64,000 nt of DNA from Variovorax paradoxus (GTDB taxonomy: Bacteria > Pseudomonadota > Gammaproteobacteria > Burkholderiales > Burkholderiaceae_C): the NCBI RefSeq assembly GCF_000834655.1, contig NZ_JXQQ01000047.1, positions 1-64,000 on the forward strand, in the 5' to 3' direction. The notes beneath the pieces are model-generated. The model ran no database searches and had not been told where the DNA came from. It saw only the letters and a list, made by a program, of their open reading frames with translations. Shown here piece by piece: positions 25,290 through 33,301 of the stretch. Made by a program: the position numbers and the translations under genes. Numbering within the stretch: position 1 is the first letter of the stretch; every line of letters starts with the position of its first letter.

Positions 25290-25930
25290 TCGGGCGGGGC
25301 CGGGAGGTTGTCCGGCCCCAGCGCCAGGTCGTTGCCCTGCCAGCACGACCACACGTCCTGCGAGAGCGACTCGCGCGCCTGCGGCGGCGCTTCGTGGATG
25401 GTGCCCACGCTGATGAAGCCGGCCAGGTATTCGCCGGGCTGCACACCGACCTGCCGCGCCAGCGTCTCGTCGAAGCAGCGCTCGCCGCTCAGCACGATCG
25501 CGCCGTAGCCCAGCTGGTGCGCCGCGCTCAGGATGTTGCCCAGCGCCGCGCCCGCACACAGCCACTGCTCGCGGCCGGGGATCTTGCTGCGCTCGCGCGG
25601 CGACACCACGAACCCGAGCAAGAGCGGCGGCCGCGTCGCGTGTTCGCGCGCACGCTTCAGGTCCGCGGGGCTTGCCAGCGGATCGCGCCTGAGCTTCTCC
25701 TGCTCGAAGCACCAGGCCAGCGCCTCGCGGTTCTGCGGGCGGAACTCGATCACGCGCCAGGGATGCAGTCCGCCGTGGTCCGGCGCGCGCAGGCCCGCCT
25801 GCAGGATGCCGTCGAGCTCGTCGGGATTGGGGCCGGGCTGCTGCAGCCGGCGCGGCGACACCGAGCGCCGCGTCAGCAGGACTTCGAGGATGCGTTCCGC
25901 ACCCGTCATGTGCCGCCACATTGGTGTCAT
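25250..25930 (-). CDS. Nitroreductase family protein (YdjA-like)
   Basis: 226 aa. RILEVLLTRRSVSPRRLQQPGPN, GLRAPDHGGLHPWRVIEF and GAALGNILSAAHQLGYGAIVLSG are the FMN-binding blocks of the nitroreductase fold in the YdjA branch. It likely reduces a nitro compound or quinone with NAD(P)H. The C-terminus (after about residue 185) is a Pro-rich extension. In E. coli ydjA lies beside selD; here selD is 11 kb away. Start at 25930 is preferred as it overlaps the upstream 79-aa gene's stop in ATGA. Confidence 0.82.
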   Translation of the reverse strand: MTPMWRHMTGAERILEVLLTRRSVSPRRLQQPGPNPDELDGILQAGLRAPDHGGLHPWRVIEFRPQNREALAWCFEQEKLRRDPLASPADLKRAREHATRPPLLLGFVVSPRERSKIPGREQWLCAGAALGNILSAAHQLGYGAIVLSGERCFDETLARQVGVQPGEYLAGFISVGTIHEAPPQARESLSQDVWSCWQGNDLALGPDNLPAPPDQPILPSDRMPGS

Positions 25931-26166
25931 TGCTCCTGGCGGTCGGCCCACACGGCCTTGCGGCGCAGGACCTCGCCGATGTCGTGCGCGTCGGCCTGCG
26001 CAACGAGGAAGGACTGGCTCTCGCCCCCGGGCGCGATGATGGAGATCACGAAGCTGTCGGAGTCCATCGCGCGTTCGATGCGCCATTCCTGCACCTGCGT
26101 CACGTGCCGAAGCTCCGGCCTGCCGGAGATCGAACGGACGACGGTGTCGTGGGAAGAAGGGCGCAT
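25927..26166 (-). CDS. Small hypothetical protein upstream of nitroreductase
   Basis: 79 aa, no signal peptide or membrane helix: MRPSSHDTVVRSISGRPELR at the start, then a likely beta-rich middle (DSDSFVISIIAPGGESQSFLV) and an acidic/basic tail (AHDIGEVLRRKAVWADRQEQ). Not recognised as a named family. It overlaps the nitroreductase start by four bases, so they are translationally coupled. It is divergent from modB and shares its promoter gap, which holds a candidate Mo-box. Confidence 0.6.
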   Translation of the reverse strand: MRPSSHDTVVRSISGRPELRHVTQVQEWRIERAMDSDSFVISIIAPGGESQSFLVAQADAHDIGEVLRRKAVWADRQEQ

Positions 26167-26185
26167 GGGCTTGCAGGTGTTGCAA

Positions 26186-26206
26186 CGCTATGTTCGCCAG
26201 TATATG
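26186..26206. promoter_or_regulatory. Candidate ModE operator (Mo-box) before modB
   Basis: CGCTATGTT-CGCC-AGTATATG resembles the ModE operator of E. coli modA (CGTTATATT ... TACATAACG) in its left CGnTATnT and right TATAT halves, although the right arm lacks the closing AACG. It lies in the 110-base gap between the divergent 79-aa gene and modB, about 70-90 bases before the modB start. The ModE-like protein at 24.5 kb would be the binder. Inference by similarity only. Confidence 0.42.
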
Positions 26207-26276
26207 AAGACTGCGCAATTCGCGCACCCCCGTGAGAACGTTAGGGCTCACCGTGTAACAATCGCGCCGTATTTTC

Positions 26277-26960
26277 ATGAACACGACGAGCTCACTCATC
26301 GCCTCGACCGACTGGTCGCCCCTGGTCCTGTCGCTCAAGGTCGCCGCGGTCGCGACCGTGCTGGCGCTGATCGCGGGCGTGGCGCTGGGCTGGGTGTTCG
26401 CGCGCAAGCGCTTCTTCGGCCGCACCGTGCTGGAGGCCGTGTTCATGCTGCCGCTGGTGCTGCCGCCCACGGTGATCGGCTATGCCATCCTGGTCGCGGC
26501 CGGCCGCCGCAGCCCGCTGGGCGCGTGGCTGCGCGAGCACCTGGACTACACCATCATCTTCAGCTGGCACGGCGCCGTGGTGGCTTCGGCCGTGGTCGCG
26601 CTGCCGCTGGTGCTCAAGTCGGCGAGCGCGGCATTCGCGAACGTCGACCGCTCGCTCGAAGCCGCGGCCAGCACGCTGCGGCAGTCGCCGTTCTCGGTCT
26701 TCCTGCGCGTGACCCTGCCGCTCGCCTGGCCCGGCATCCTGGCCGGCACGCTGCTCGCCTTCGCGCGGGCCATGGGCGAATTCGGCGCCTCGCTGATGGT
26801 GGCGGGCTCGATCCCCAAACAGACCCAGACGCTCTCGATGGCCATCTACGACGCGGTGCAGGCCGGGCACGACGACCTGGCGCTGCTGCTGGTGATCGTG
26901 ACCTCGGTGCTGTCGATCACCGTGCTGGTGCTTTCCAACCGCTTCTTCTCGCTTCGCTGA
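26277..26960 (+). CDS. modB: Molybdate ABC transporter permease ModB
   Basis: 227 aa with five to six membrane helices. LPLVLPPTVIGYAILVAAGRRSPLG and the EAA loop ASTLRQSPFSVFLRVTLPLAWPGILAG are typical of ModB. It forms the inner-membrane channel for molybdate. Order here is modB, modA, modC, unlike the common modABC. It is followed by modA after 32 bases. Molybdate serves the molybdopterin-containing formate dehydrogenases encoded on either side. Confidence 0.94.
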   Translation: MNTTSSLIASTDWSPLVLSLKVAAVATVLALIAGVALGWVFARKRFFGRTVLEAVFMLPLVLPPTVIGYAILVAAGRRSPLGAWLREHLDYTIIFSWHGAVVASAVVALPLVLKSASAAFANVDRSLEAAASTLRQSPFSVFLRVTLPLAWPGILAGTLLAFARAMGEFGASLMVAGSIPKQTQTLSMAIYDAVQAGHDDLALLLVIVTSVLSITVLVLSNRFFSLR

Positions 26961-26992
26961 ATTCGATCTTCAATAATCCCCAGGAGATACCC

Positions 26993-27742
26993 ATGCGCCC
27001 GTTCCGCCTCTTGTCCCTTGTCGTTGCCTTGGCCCTGCCGCTGGCCGCCGCCGCGCAGCAGATCACCGTGTCCGCGGCCGCGAGCCTGACCGACGCGTTC
27101 AAGGAAATCGGCCCGAAATTCGAGGCCGCCAAGCCCGGCGCCACGGTACGCTTCAACTTCGCCGCCTCGGGCGTGCTGCTGCAGCAGATCGGGCAGGGCG
27201 CGCCGGTGGACGTGTTCGCGAGTGCCGACCAGGAAACCATGAACCGCGGCGTCGAGCAGAAGCTCATCGACACCGGCACCCGCAAGGACTTCGTGACCAA
27301 CAGCCTCGTGCTGATCGAGCCCGCGAAAGACGGCGTGGGCGTCAAGTCGCTGCAGGACCTGACCGGCGCCAGCGTCAAGAAAATCGCCGTCGGCAAGACC
27401 GCCACCGTGCCGGTCGGCCGCTACACCAAGCAGGTGCTCGATGGCGCCAACCTCTGGACCGCGCTCGAACCCAAGTTCGTGCAGGCCGACAGCGTGCGCC
27501 AGGTGCTCGACTACGTGAGCCGCGGCGAGGTCGAGGCCGGCTTCGTCTACCGCACCGATGCGGCGGTGGCGGGCGACAAGGTCAGGATCGTGCTCTCGCC
27601 CTCGGGCAGCAGCCCCGTCACCTACCCGATCGCGGTGGTGGCCGAGAGCAAGCAGAAGGCCGTGGCCACCGACTTCCTGAATTTCCTCGCGACCGACGCC
27701 GCGCAGGAAGTGCTCGCCCGCTACGGATTCGGCAAGCCATGA
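26993..27742 (+). CDS. modA: Molybdate ABC transporter substrate-binding protein ModA
   Basis: 249 aa periplasmic protein. Signal peptide MRPFRLLSLVVALALPLAAAAQ with cleavage near residue 21. The oxyanion-binding residues are in QITVSAAASLTDAFKEI and NFAASGVLLQQI; FVTNSLVLI, KTATVPVGRYTKQVL and SRGEVEAGFVYRTDA complete the family pattern. AGGAGATACCC before the ATG is a good RBS. Its stop overlaps modC in ATGA. Confidence 0.95.
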   Translation: MRPFRLLSLVVALALPLAAAAQQITVSAAASLTDAFKEIGPKFEAAKPGATVRFNFAASGVLLQQIGQGAPVDVFASADQETMNRGVEQKLIDTGTRKDFVTNSLVLIEPAKDGVGVKSLQDLTGASVKKIAVGKTATVPVGRYTKQVLDGANLWTALEPKFVQADSVRQVLDYVSRGEVEAGFVYRTDAAVAGDKVRIVLSPSGSSPVTYPIAVVAESKQKAVATDFLNFLATDAAQEVLARYGFGKP

Positions 27743-28530
27743 TCGACGTCGATCTAAAACTTACGGTGCAGGACGGGGCGCGCCGCTTCGACCTCGCCGC
27801 GCGTTTTCAGACCGACGTCCCCTTCGCCGCGCTCTATGGCCCCTCGGGCGCGGGCAAGTCGCTCACGCTGCAGGCGATCGCCGGCCTGCTGCAGCCGTCC
27901 GCGGGTCATGTGCGGCTCGACGGTCGCACGCTCTACGACGCGGCCCGGCGTATCGACGTGCCGGCGCCCGAGCGGCGCATCGGCTACCTCTTCCAGAACT
28001 ACGCGCTGTTCCCGCACCTCACGGTGCGCGAGAACGTGTCCTTCGGCCTCACCTCGTGGCGCCGCCGCCGGCTGCCGCCGAAGGAAGCGGAGACGGTGCA
28101 AGCCCTGCTCGAGGGCTTCGGCCTCGCCGGTCTGGCCGACAGCCGGCCGCAGAAACTCTCAGGCGGCCAGCAACAGCGCGTGGCGCTCGCGCGGGCGCTG
28201 GCCTGCCAGCCGCAGGTCTTGCTGCTCGACGAACCCTTCGCCGCCCTCAACCCGATGCTGCGCAGCGAGCTGCGCGAAGAGCTCGCGCAAGTGCGCCGCC
28301 AGTGGGGCATTCCAGTGCTCATGATCACGCACGACATCGAGGACGTGCTCGCGCTCGCCGACGTGGCCTTCGTCTACAAGGACGGACAGGTAGTGCGCGA
28401 GATCGACCTGCACACCGCCGAGAGCCGCGACGTCGCGCTGCGTGAAGTGGCAGGCGTGCCGGCTGTCGAGGAGACGCCGTTGCGCAGCAAGCTGCGCGGC
28501 CTGCTAACGCAGGACGTGCCGGACCGCTGA
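27739..28530 (+). CDS. modC: Molybdate ABC transporter ATPase ModC (short form)
   Basis: 263 aa. Walker A GPSGAGKSLT, Q-loop LFQNYALFPHLTVREN, signature LSGGQQQRVALARAL, Walker B VLLLDEPFAAL and switch His ITHDIEDV are intact. E. coli ModC (about 352 aa) has a C-terminal Mop/TOBE domain that binds molybdate and feeds back on transport; it is absent here. The ATP-hydrolysing subunit powers ModBA. It is the last gene of the mod unit; 82 bases then lead to the fdhF-like gene. Confidence 0.92.
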   Translation: MIDVDLKLTVQDGARRFDLAARFQTDVPFAALYGPSGAGKSLTLQAIAGLLQPSAGHVRLDGRTLYDAARRIDVPAPERRIGYLFQNYALFPHLTVRENVSFGLTSWRRRRLPPKEAETVQALLEGFGLAGLADSRPQKLSGGQQQRVALARALACQPQVLLLDEPFAALNPMLRSELREELAQVRRQWGIPVLMITHDIEDVLALADVAFVYKDGQVVREIDLHTAESRDVALREVAGVPAVEETPLRSKLRGLLTQDVPDR

Positions 28531-28548
28531 GGCCGTTTCATTTCCTTT

Positions 28549-28581
28549 TTGAATCGCCGCATGTCCCGATTCAATTTGACG
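28549..28581. promoter_or_regulatory. Shared LysR-type dyad site, copy B
   Basis: TTGAATCG-CCGCATGTCC-CGATTCAA is a perfect inverted repeat with eight-base arms, followed by TTTGACG. It agrees in 27 of 33 positions with the site upstream of the OFA transporter at 22523-22555. It lies 32 bases before the fdhF-like start. The pairing of the two sites suggests one regulator for formate transport and oxidation. Confidence 0.75.
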
Positions 28582-28612
28582 CTCCCGGGGCCCGCGGCGA
28601 ACACTCGCCCGC

Positions 28613-30967
28613 ATGAGCAGTGAGCAGAAGATCGAGTTTTACAAGGGCCCCGCAGGTGGCTGGGGTGCACTTCGCAGCGTGACGAACGCGCTGCTGCGGC
28701 AGGACATTCCCCTCAAGGGCGCCAAGACGCTGCTCTCGGCCAACCAGCCCGACGGCTTCGACTGCCCCGGCTGCGCCTGGCCCGACCGCAACCACGCATC
28801 CACCTTCGAGTTCTGCGAGAACGGTGTGAAGGCCGTGGCTGCCGAAGCCACCGCGCGCCGCGCCGGCCCGGAGCTCTTTGCCAAGCACACCGTGGCGCAA
28901 CTGGCCGAGCAGAGCGATTTCTGGCTCGAAGACCAGGGCCGCCTCACGCACCCGATGGCCTACGACGCGGCGAGCGACAAGTATGTGCCCATCGATTGGG
29001 ACGACGCCTTCGCGCTGATCGCGCGCCACCTGAACGCGCTGCCCGATCCGAACCAGGCCATCTTCTACACCTCGGGCCGCGCGAGCAACGAGGCGGCGTT
29101 CCTGTACCAGCTCTTCGTGCGCGAGTACGGCACCAACAATTTCCCCGATTGCTCGAACATGTGCCACGAGCCCAGCGGCAGCGGCATGCGCCCGCAGATC
29201 GGCGTGGGCAAGGGCACGGTCACGCTGGAAGATTTCGAGAAGGCCGACGCCATCTTCATCTTCGGCCAGAACCCCGGCACCAACCATCCGCGCATGCTCG
29301 GCGAGCTGCGCGCGGCATCCAAGCGCGGCGCGCGCATCGTGAGCTTCAACCCGCTGCGCGAGCGCGGCCTGGAGCGCTTCGCCGATCCGCAGGACAAGCT
29401 GGAGATGGCCACCCTGGGCTCCACGCCCATCAGCACGCACTACTTCCAGCTGCGTGTGGGCGGCGACTTCGCTGCCGTGAAGGGGATGATGAAGCACGTC
29501 ATCGAGCGCGAAGACGCGCTCGTCGCGCGCGGCGAAGCGTCGGTGCTCGACCACGCCTTCATCGCCACGCACACGACCGGCTTCGAGTCGCTTGCGGACG
29601 ACCTGCGCGCCGAGTCGTGGGATGTGCTGGTGCAGGAATCGGGCCTCACGCAAGAACAACTGCGCGCCGCGGCCGAGGTGTACCTGGGCGCCAGGAAGGT
29701 CATCGCCTGCTGGGGCATGGGCATCACGCAGCACCAGCACTCGGTGGCGACCATCCAGATGATCGTCAACTGGCTCATGCTGTGCGGCCACATGGGCCGC
29801 GAAGGCGCGGGCGCCTGCCCGGTGCGCGGCCACAGCAACGTACAGGGCGACCGCACCATGGGCATCTGGGAGAAGCCGCCGGTGGCGCTGCTCGACCGGC
29901 TGCAGCAGGTGTTCGGTTTCGAGCCGCCGCGCCAGAACGGCCTGGACACGGTCGAGGCGATCCAGGCGATGCTCGACGGCAAGGGCCGCGTGTTCTTCGC
30001 GCTCGGCGGCAACTTCGCCGCCGCCACGCCCGACACCTACCAGACCTGGAAGGGCCTGCAGCAGTGCGACCTCACGGTGCACGTGACCACCAAGCTCAAC
30101 CGCAGCCACATCGTGCACGGGCGCGAGGCGCTGATCCTGCCGTGCCTGGGCCGCACCGAGATCGACATACAGGCCGCCGGCCCGCAGGGCGTGACGGTGG
30201 AAGACTCGATGAGCATGGTGCACATCTCGATGGGCATCAACCCGCCGGCCTCCGAGCAACTGCTGTCGGAACCGGCCATCGTGGCGCGCCTGGCGGCCGC
30301 GACCATCGGCGCGCGCAGCAGCACGCCGTGGCTCTGGCTCATCGAGGACTACGCGCGCATCCGCGACAAGATCGAAGCCGTGTTCGACGACTTCAAGGAC
30401 TTCAACACCCGCGTCGCCAAGCCCGGCGGCTTTCGCCTTCGCAATACCGCGAGCGAACGCGTGTGGGCCACGGCCTCGAAGAAGGCCGTGTTCTTCACGC
30501 ACGCCGTGCCGCGAGACACGCCTTCGCACCGGGCGCGCGCGCGCATCCGCGACACGCAGGTCTTCACGCTCTTCACCACGCGCTCGCACGATCAGTACAA
30601 CACCACCATCTACGGCATGGACGACCGCTACCGCGGCGTTTTCGGCCAGCGCCGCGTGGTCTTCATCCACGCCGAGGACATCCGCGCACTCGGCATGAAG
30701 GACGGCGACTGGGTCGACCTGCAGACCGTGTGGAACGACGGCCAGGAACGCCGCGCCGACCGCTTCAAGTTGGTGGCTTACGACATTCCGCGCGGCAACA
30801 TCGCGGCCTATTACCCCGAGACCAATCCGCTGGTGCCGCTGTCGGCCGTGGCCGAGAACGCGGGCACGCCGACGTCCAAGTCCATTCCGGTGGTGCTGGT
30901 GCCGCATGAGCCGCCGATCCAGAAGCTGTCGGAGGACGCGGCGGACGGCATGGTTGCAACCGCATGA
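28613..30967 (+). CDS. FdhF/YdeP family molybdopterin oxidoreductase (Cys-type formate dehydrogenase-like)
   Basis: 784 aa bis-MGD enzyme of the FdhF/YdeP group. The Mo-ligand position is a cysteine, C184 in SNMCHEPSGSGM, where FdhF has selenocysteine; so this protein needs no selenium. An N-terminal cluster is suggested by C51, C54 and C68 (FDCPGCAWPD ... FEFCEN). The C-terminal domain (TTRSHDQYNTTIYGMDDRYRG) binds the cofactor. No TAT signal, hence cytoplasmic. Followed by a small winged-helix-like gene and fdhD. E. coli YdeP works in acid resistance; here formate oxidation is inferred from neighbours. Confidence 0.88.
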   Translation: MSSEQKIEFYKGPAGGWGALRSVTNALLRQDIPLKGAKTLLSANQPDGFDCPGCAWPDRNHASTFEFCENGVKAVAAEATARRAGPELFAKHTVAQLAEQSDFWLEDQGRLTHPMAYDAASDKYVPIDWDDAFALIARHLNALPDPNQAIFYTSGRASNEAAFLYQLFVREYGTNNFPDCSNMCHEPSGSGMRPQIGVGKGTVTLEDFEKADAIFIFGQNPGTNHPRMLGELRAASKRGARIVSFNPLRERGLERFADPQDKLEMATLGSTPISTHYFQLRVGGDFAAVKGMMKHVIEREDALVARGEASVLDHAFIATHTTGFESLADDLRAESWDVLVQESGLTQEQLRAAAEVYLGARKVIACWGMGITQHQHSVATIQMIVNWLMLCGHMGREGAGACPVRGHSNVQGDRTMGIWEKPPVALLDRLQQVFGFEPPRQNGLDTVEAIQAMLDGKGRVFFALGGNFAAATPDTYQTWKGLQQCDLTVHVTTKLNRSHIVHGREALILPCLGRTEIDIQAAGPQGVTVEDSMSMVHISMGINPPASEQLLSEPAIVARLAAATIGARSSTPWLWLIEDYARIRDKIEAVFDDFKDFNTRVAKPGGFRLRNTASERVWATASKKAVFFTHAVPRDTPSHRARARIRDTQVFTLFTTRSHDQYNTTIYGMDDRYRGVFGQRRVVFIHAEDIRALGMKDGDWVDLQTVWNDGQERRADRFKLVAYDIPRGNIAAYYPETNPLVPLSAVAENAGTPTSKSIPVVLVPHEPPIQKLSEDAADGMVATA

Positions 30968-31022
30968 GCCGCCGGGCCGCTCCCAAGGCGAATACCGCAG
31001 CGGGGAGCGCGGAGGGTTTCGA

Positions 31023-31310
31023 ATGAGCGCATTGCTCGAAGACAGCCTCTCGGTCGCCATCCTGCGCATGCTCGCGCAGGAGCCGGCGGGCGCCGGCGTG
31101 TCGCTGCCGCGCCTGGGCAAGCGCCTGGGCCAAGGCGCGAGCGTGCTGATGCGCCGGCTCACGCTGATGGGCGATGCCGCCATCGGCGGCGTGCGCGGTC
31201 CCGGCTGGGTGCGCGTGGAGCAGCACGACGACCGCTGGGTCGCGCACCTCGAAGCCCCCGGTCGCGCGCAGGTTCAAACGCTCCCCCCGGCTGACGAAAA
31301 CGCCGGCTGA
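31023..31310 (+). CDS. Small winged-helix-like protein between fdhF-like gene and fdhD
   Basis: 95 aa. MSALLEDSLSVAILRMLAQEPAGAGVSLPRLGKRLGQGASVLMRRLTLMGDAAIGG looks like a helix-turn-helix or winged-helix segment, followed by a beta-wing (GPGWVRVEQHDDRWVAHLE). GGAGGG lies about eight bases before the ATG. Placed between the molybdoenzyme and fdhD, it may be a regulator or an adaptor for enzyme maturation. Such small genes recur in this position in Burkholderiales in my recollection; no function is known to me. Confidence 0.75.
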   Translation: MSALLEDSLSVAILRMLAQEPAGAGVSLPRLGKRLGQGASVLMRRLTLMGDAAIGGVRGPGWVRVEQHDDRWVAHLEAPGRAQVQTLPPADENAG

Positions 31311-31341
31311 GCGGACAATGGCCGGCCTATCCGGAGCCACC

Positions 31342-32259
31342 ATGTCCCAGCCCGACCTCGCCGATTCCGAAGACACCCTGCCATCGCTCTCGCGGCACGC
31401 CGTGCGCGTGTTCGGCGAACGCGGCGTCGCCCCCGAAGGCGCGGTGCGCGACGACACGCTGGCGGCAGAGGTGCCTGTCGCGCTGGTCTTCAACGGCGTC
31501 TCGCACGCGGTGATGATGGCCACGCCGCTCGACCTCGAAGACTTCGCGCTCGGCTTCGCGCTCAGCGAAGGCATCCTGGACAGTGCGGCCGACTGCCGCG
31601 GCATCGAGGTGCAGACCATCGACGCGATGGCGGCAGGCCTGCCCGAAGGCATGCCCGGCATCGAGGTGCAGCTGGAAATTTCCACCCGCAGCTTCGAGCG
31701 CCTGAAGGGCCGCCGCCGCAGCCTCGCGGGCCGCACGGGCTGTGGCGTGTGCGGCGTCGAGAGCTTCGCGGGCCTGGACATCACCCCGCAGCCGGTGCCG
31801 CCGCGCGAGTGGATCGAACGCATCGACCTCGACACCGTGCTGCGCGCCTTTGCCGCGCTGCCCGCGCGCCAGGTGCTCAATGCCGAAGCCGGCGCCATCC
31901 ACGCCGCGGGCTGGGCCACGGTAGAGGGCGACCTCACCGACGTGATGGAAGACGTGGGCCGTCACAACGCGCTCGACAAGCTGCTCGGCCGGCTCGCGCG
32001 GGCGGGGCGTCTCGAAGAGCCGGGCTTCGTGCTGATGTCCAGCCGCGGCAGCCACGAACTCGTGCGCAAGTGCGGGCGCCTGGGCATTGCGGCGATGGCG
32101 ACGATCTCTGCGCCCACTGCCATGGGTGTGCGCATGGCCGAGCTCAGCGGCCTGCGCTTCTGGGGGCTGTGCCGCGCGCCGCGTGGCGTGCTCTATGCGG
32201 ACGGGCTGCCACCACCTTCGAACGCGCGCACCGCCTCAGCCACCGCCTCGATACCCTGA
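31342..32259 (+). CDS. fdhD: Formate dehydrogenase accessory sulfurtransferase FdhD
   Basis: 305 aa. FdhD carries sulfur from IscS to the bis-MGD molybdenum of formate dehydrogenases. The sulfur-relay cysteines are C134 and C137 (GRTGCGVCGVES), as in E. coli C121/C124. VALVFNGVSHAVMMATPLDLEDFALGF and EDVGRHNALDKLLG are further family blocks. Start at 31342 has GGAG seven bases before it; ATG 31318 would add eight residues. It likely serves both the Cys-type enzyme just upstream and the selenocysteine enzyme FdnG. Its 3' end overlaps mnmH by 67 bases on the other strand. Confidence 0.95.
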   Translation: MSQPDLADSEDTLPSLSRHAVRVFGERGVAPEGAVRDDTLAAEVPVALVFNGVSHAVMMATPLDLEDFALGFALSEGILDSAADCRGIEVQTIDAMAAGLPEGMPGIEVQLEISTRSFERLKGRRRSLAGRTGCGVCGVESFAGLDITPQPVPPREWIERIDLDTVLRAFAALPARQVLNAEAGAIHAAGWATVEGDLTDVMEDVGRHNALDKLLGRLARAGRLEEPGFVLMSSRGSHELVRKCGRLGIAAMATISAPTAMGVRMAELSGLRFWGLCRAPRGVLYADGLPPPSNARTASATASIP

Positions 32260-33263
32260 TCACTCAAGTCGCTTGCCGCCACGCTGCGGCGGCGCTCCCA
32301 GGCCTTGAAGTGAAGCTCCTGCGACTTCTGGTAATGCGGGTCGTAGTGCAGCGTCATCAGTTCGGCGAAGAGCTTCGGCAGGTTGGCTTCTTGCGCCCAT
32401 TGCTGCCAGCGCGCCACCGTTTCCTTGCCCTGCAGTTCCTTGAGAACGCCGAGCTTGTCGGCTAGCGCGTCGCGGTCGTCGCCAAGGTAGGCGTAGTCGC
32501 GCAGCAGGTAATCGAGCCGCGCCTCCGGCGTGGCCGCGACCTCGATGCAGGGCGCTGCGCGCATCTGCGCCACGAGCGACAGCGGCAGGGAGAGTCGGCC
32601 GATGCGGATGCTCTCGCCTTCCACGTACAGCGGGCGCTTCAGGTCGATGGCTTCGAGCACGGTCGCGATGCGCGTCTCGAAATGCTTTTGCGAAGGCTGC
32701 GGCACGCCGGGCAGCGAGCCGAGCAGCGAGCCCTTGTGGTTCGCGAAGTCTTCCAGGTCGAGCACCTGCTCGCCGCGCTCGGCCAGCGCATGCAGCACGC
32801 GCGTCTTCGCGCTGCCGGTGGCGCCGCAGATCACGCGCAGGTCCAGCTGCGGCGTCAGCGAATCGATCTGCGAAATGACGTGGCGGCGAAAGCTCTTGTA
32901 GCCGCCGGCGAGCTGCTGCGCGTCCCAGCCCACGAGCCGCAGCCACGTCACCATCGAGCCGCTGCGCATGCCGCCGCGCCAGCAATAGACCAGCGGCTTC
33001 CATTTTTCGGGCCGGTCGGCGAGCGTGTCGCGCAGATGCCTGGCGATGTTGGCCGCGACCATCGCGCCGCCGATGCGCCGTGCCTCGAAAGCGCCGGTCT
33101 GCACGTAGACGGTGCCGACGATGCGGCGCTCCTCGTCGTCGAGCACCGGGCAGTTGATGGCACCGGGAATGTGGTCGAGCGCGAACTCGGCCGGCGAGCG
33201 GGCGTCGATGATCGTGTCGAAGGCGTGGCGGTCGCCGACCCGCACGGGCTGGCGATGACTCAT
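32193..33263 (-). CDS. mnmH: tRNA 2-selenouridine synthase MnmH (SelU)
   Basis: 356 aa. An N-terminal rhodanese domain with the active cysteine C94 (LVYCWRGGMRSGS) and a C-terminal P-loop domain (ICGATGSAKTRVLHAL; the usual GSGKT reads GSAKT) are the two parts of MnmH. It replaces sulfur by selenium at the wobble 2-thiouridine of tRNA-Lys, Glu and Gln via a geranyl intermediate, using selenophosphate. It is the last gene of a run that starts with a PhnD-type binding protein (36738) and lies 38 bases after the second permease, which ties that transporter to selenium. Confidence 0.95.
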   Translation of the reverse strand: MSHRQPVRVGDRHAFDTIIDARSPAEFALDHIPGAINCPVLDDEERRIVGTVYVQTGAFEARRIGGAMVAANIARHLRDTLADRPEKWKPLVYCWRGGMRSGSMVTWLRLVGWDAQQLAGGYKSFRRHVISQIDSLTPQLDLRVICGATGSAKTRVLHALAERGEQVLDLEDFANHKGSLLGSLPGVPQPSQKHFETRIATVLEAIDLKRPLYVEGESIRIGRLSLPLSLVAQMRAAPCIEVAATPEARLDYLLRDYAYLGDDRDALADKLGVLKELQGKETVARWQQWAQEANLPKLFAELMTLHYDPHYQKSQELHFKAWERRRSVAASDLSDQGIEAVAEAVRAFEGGGSPSA

Positions 33264-33301
33264 GGCAGGAACCTCATGCCCCCGATTGTCGCCCCGAGGC
33301 G

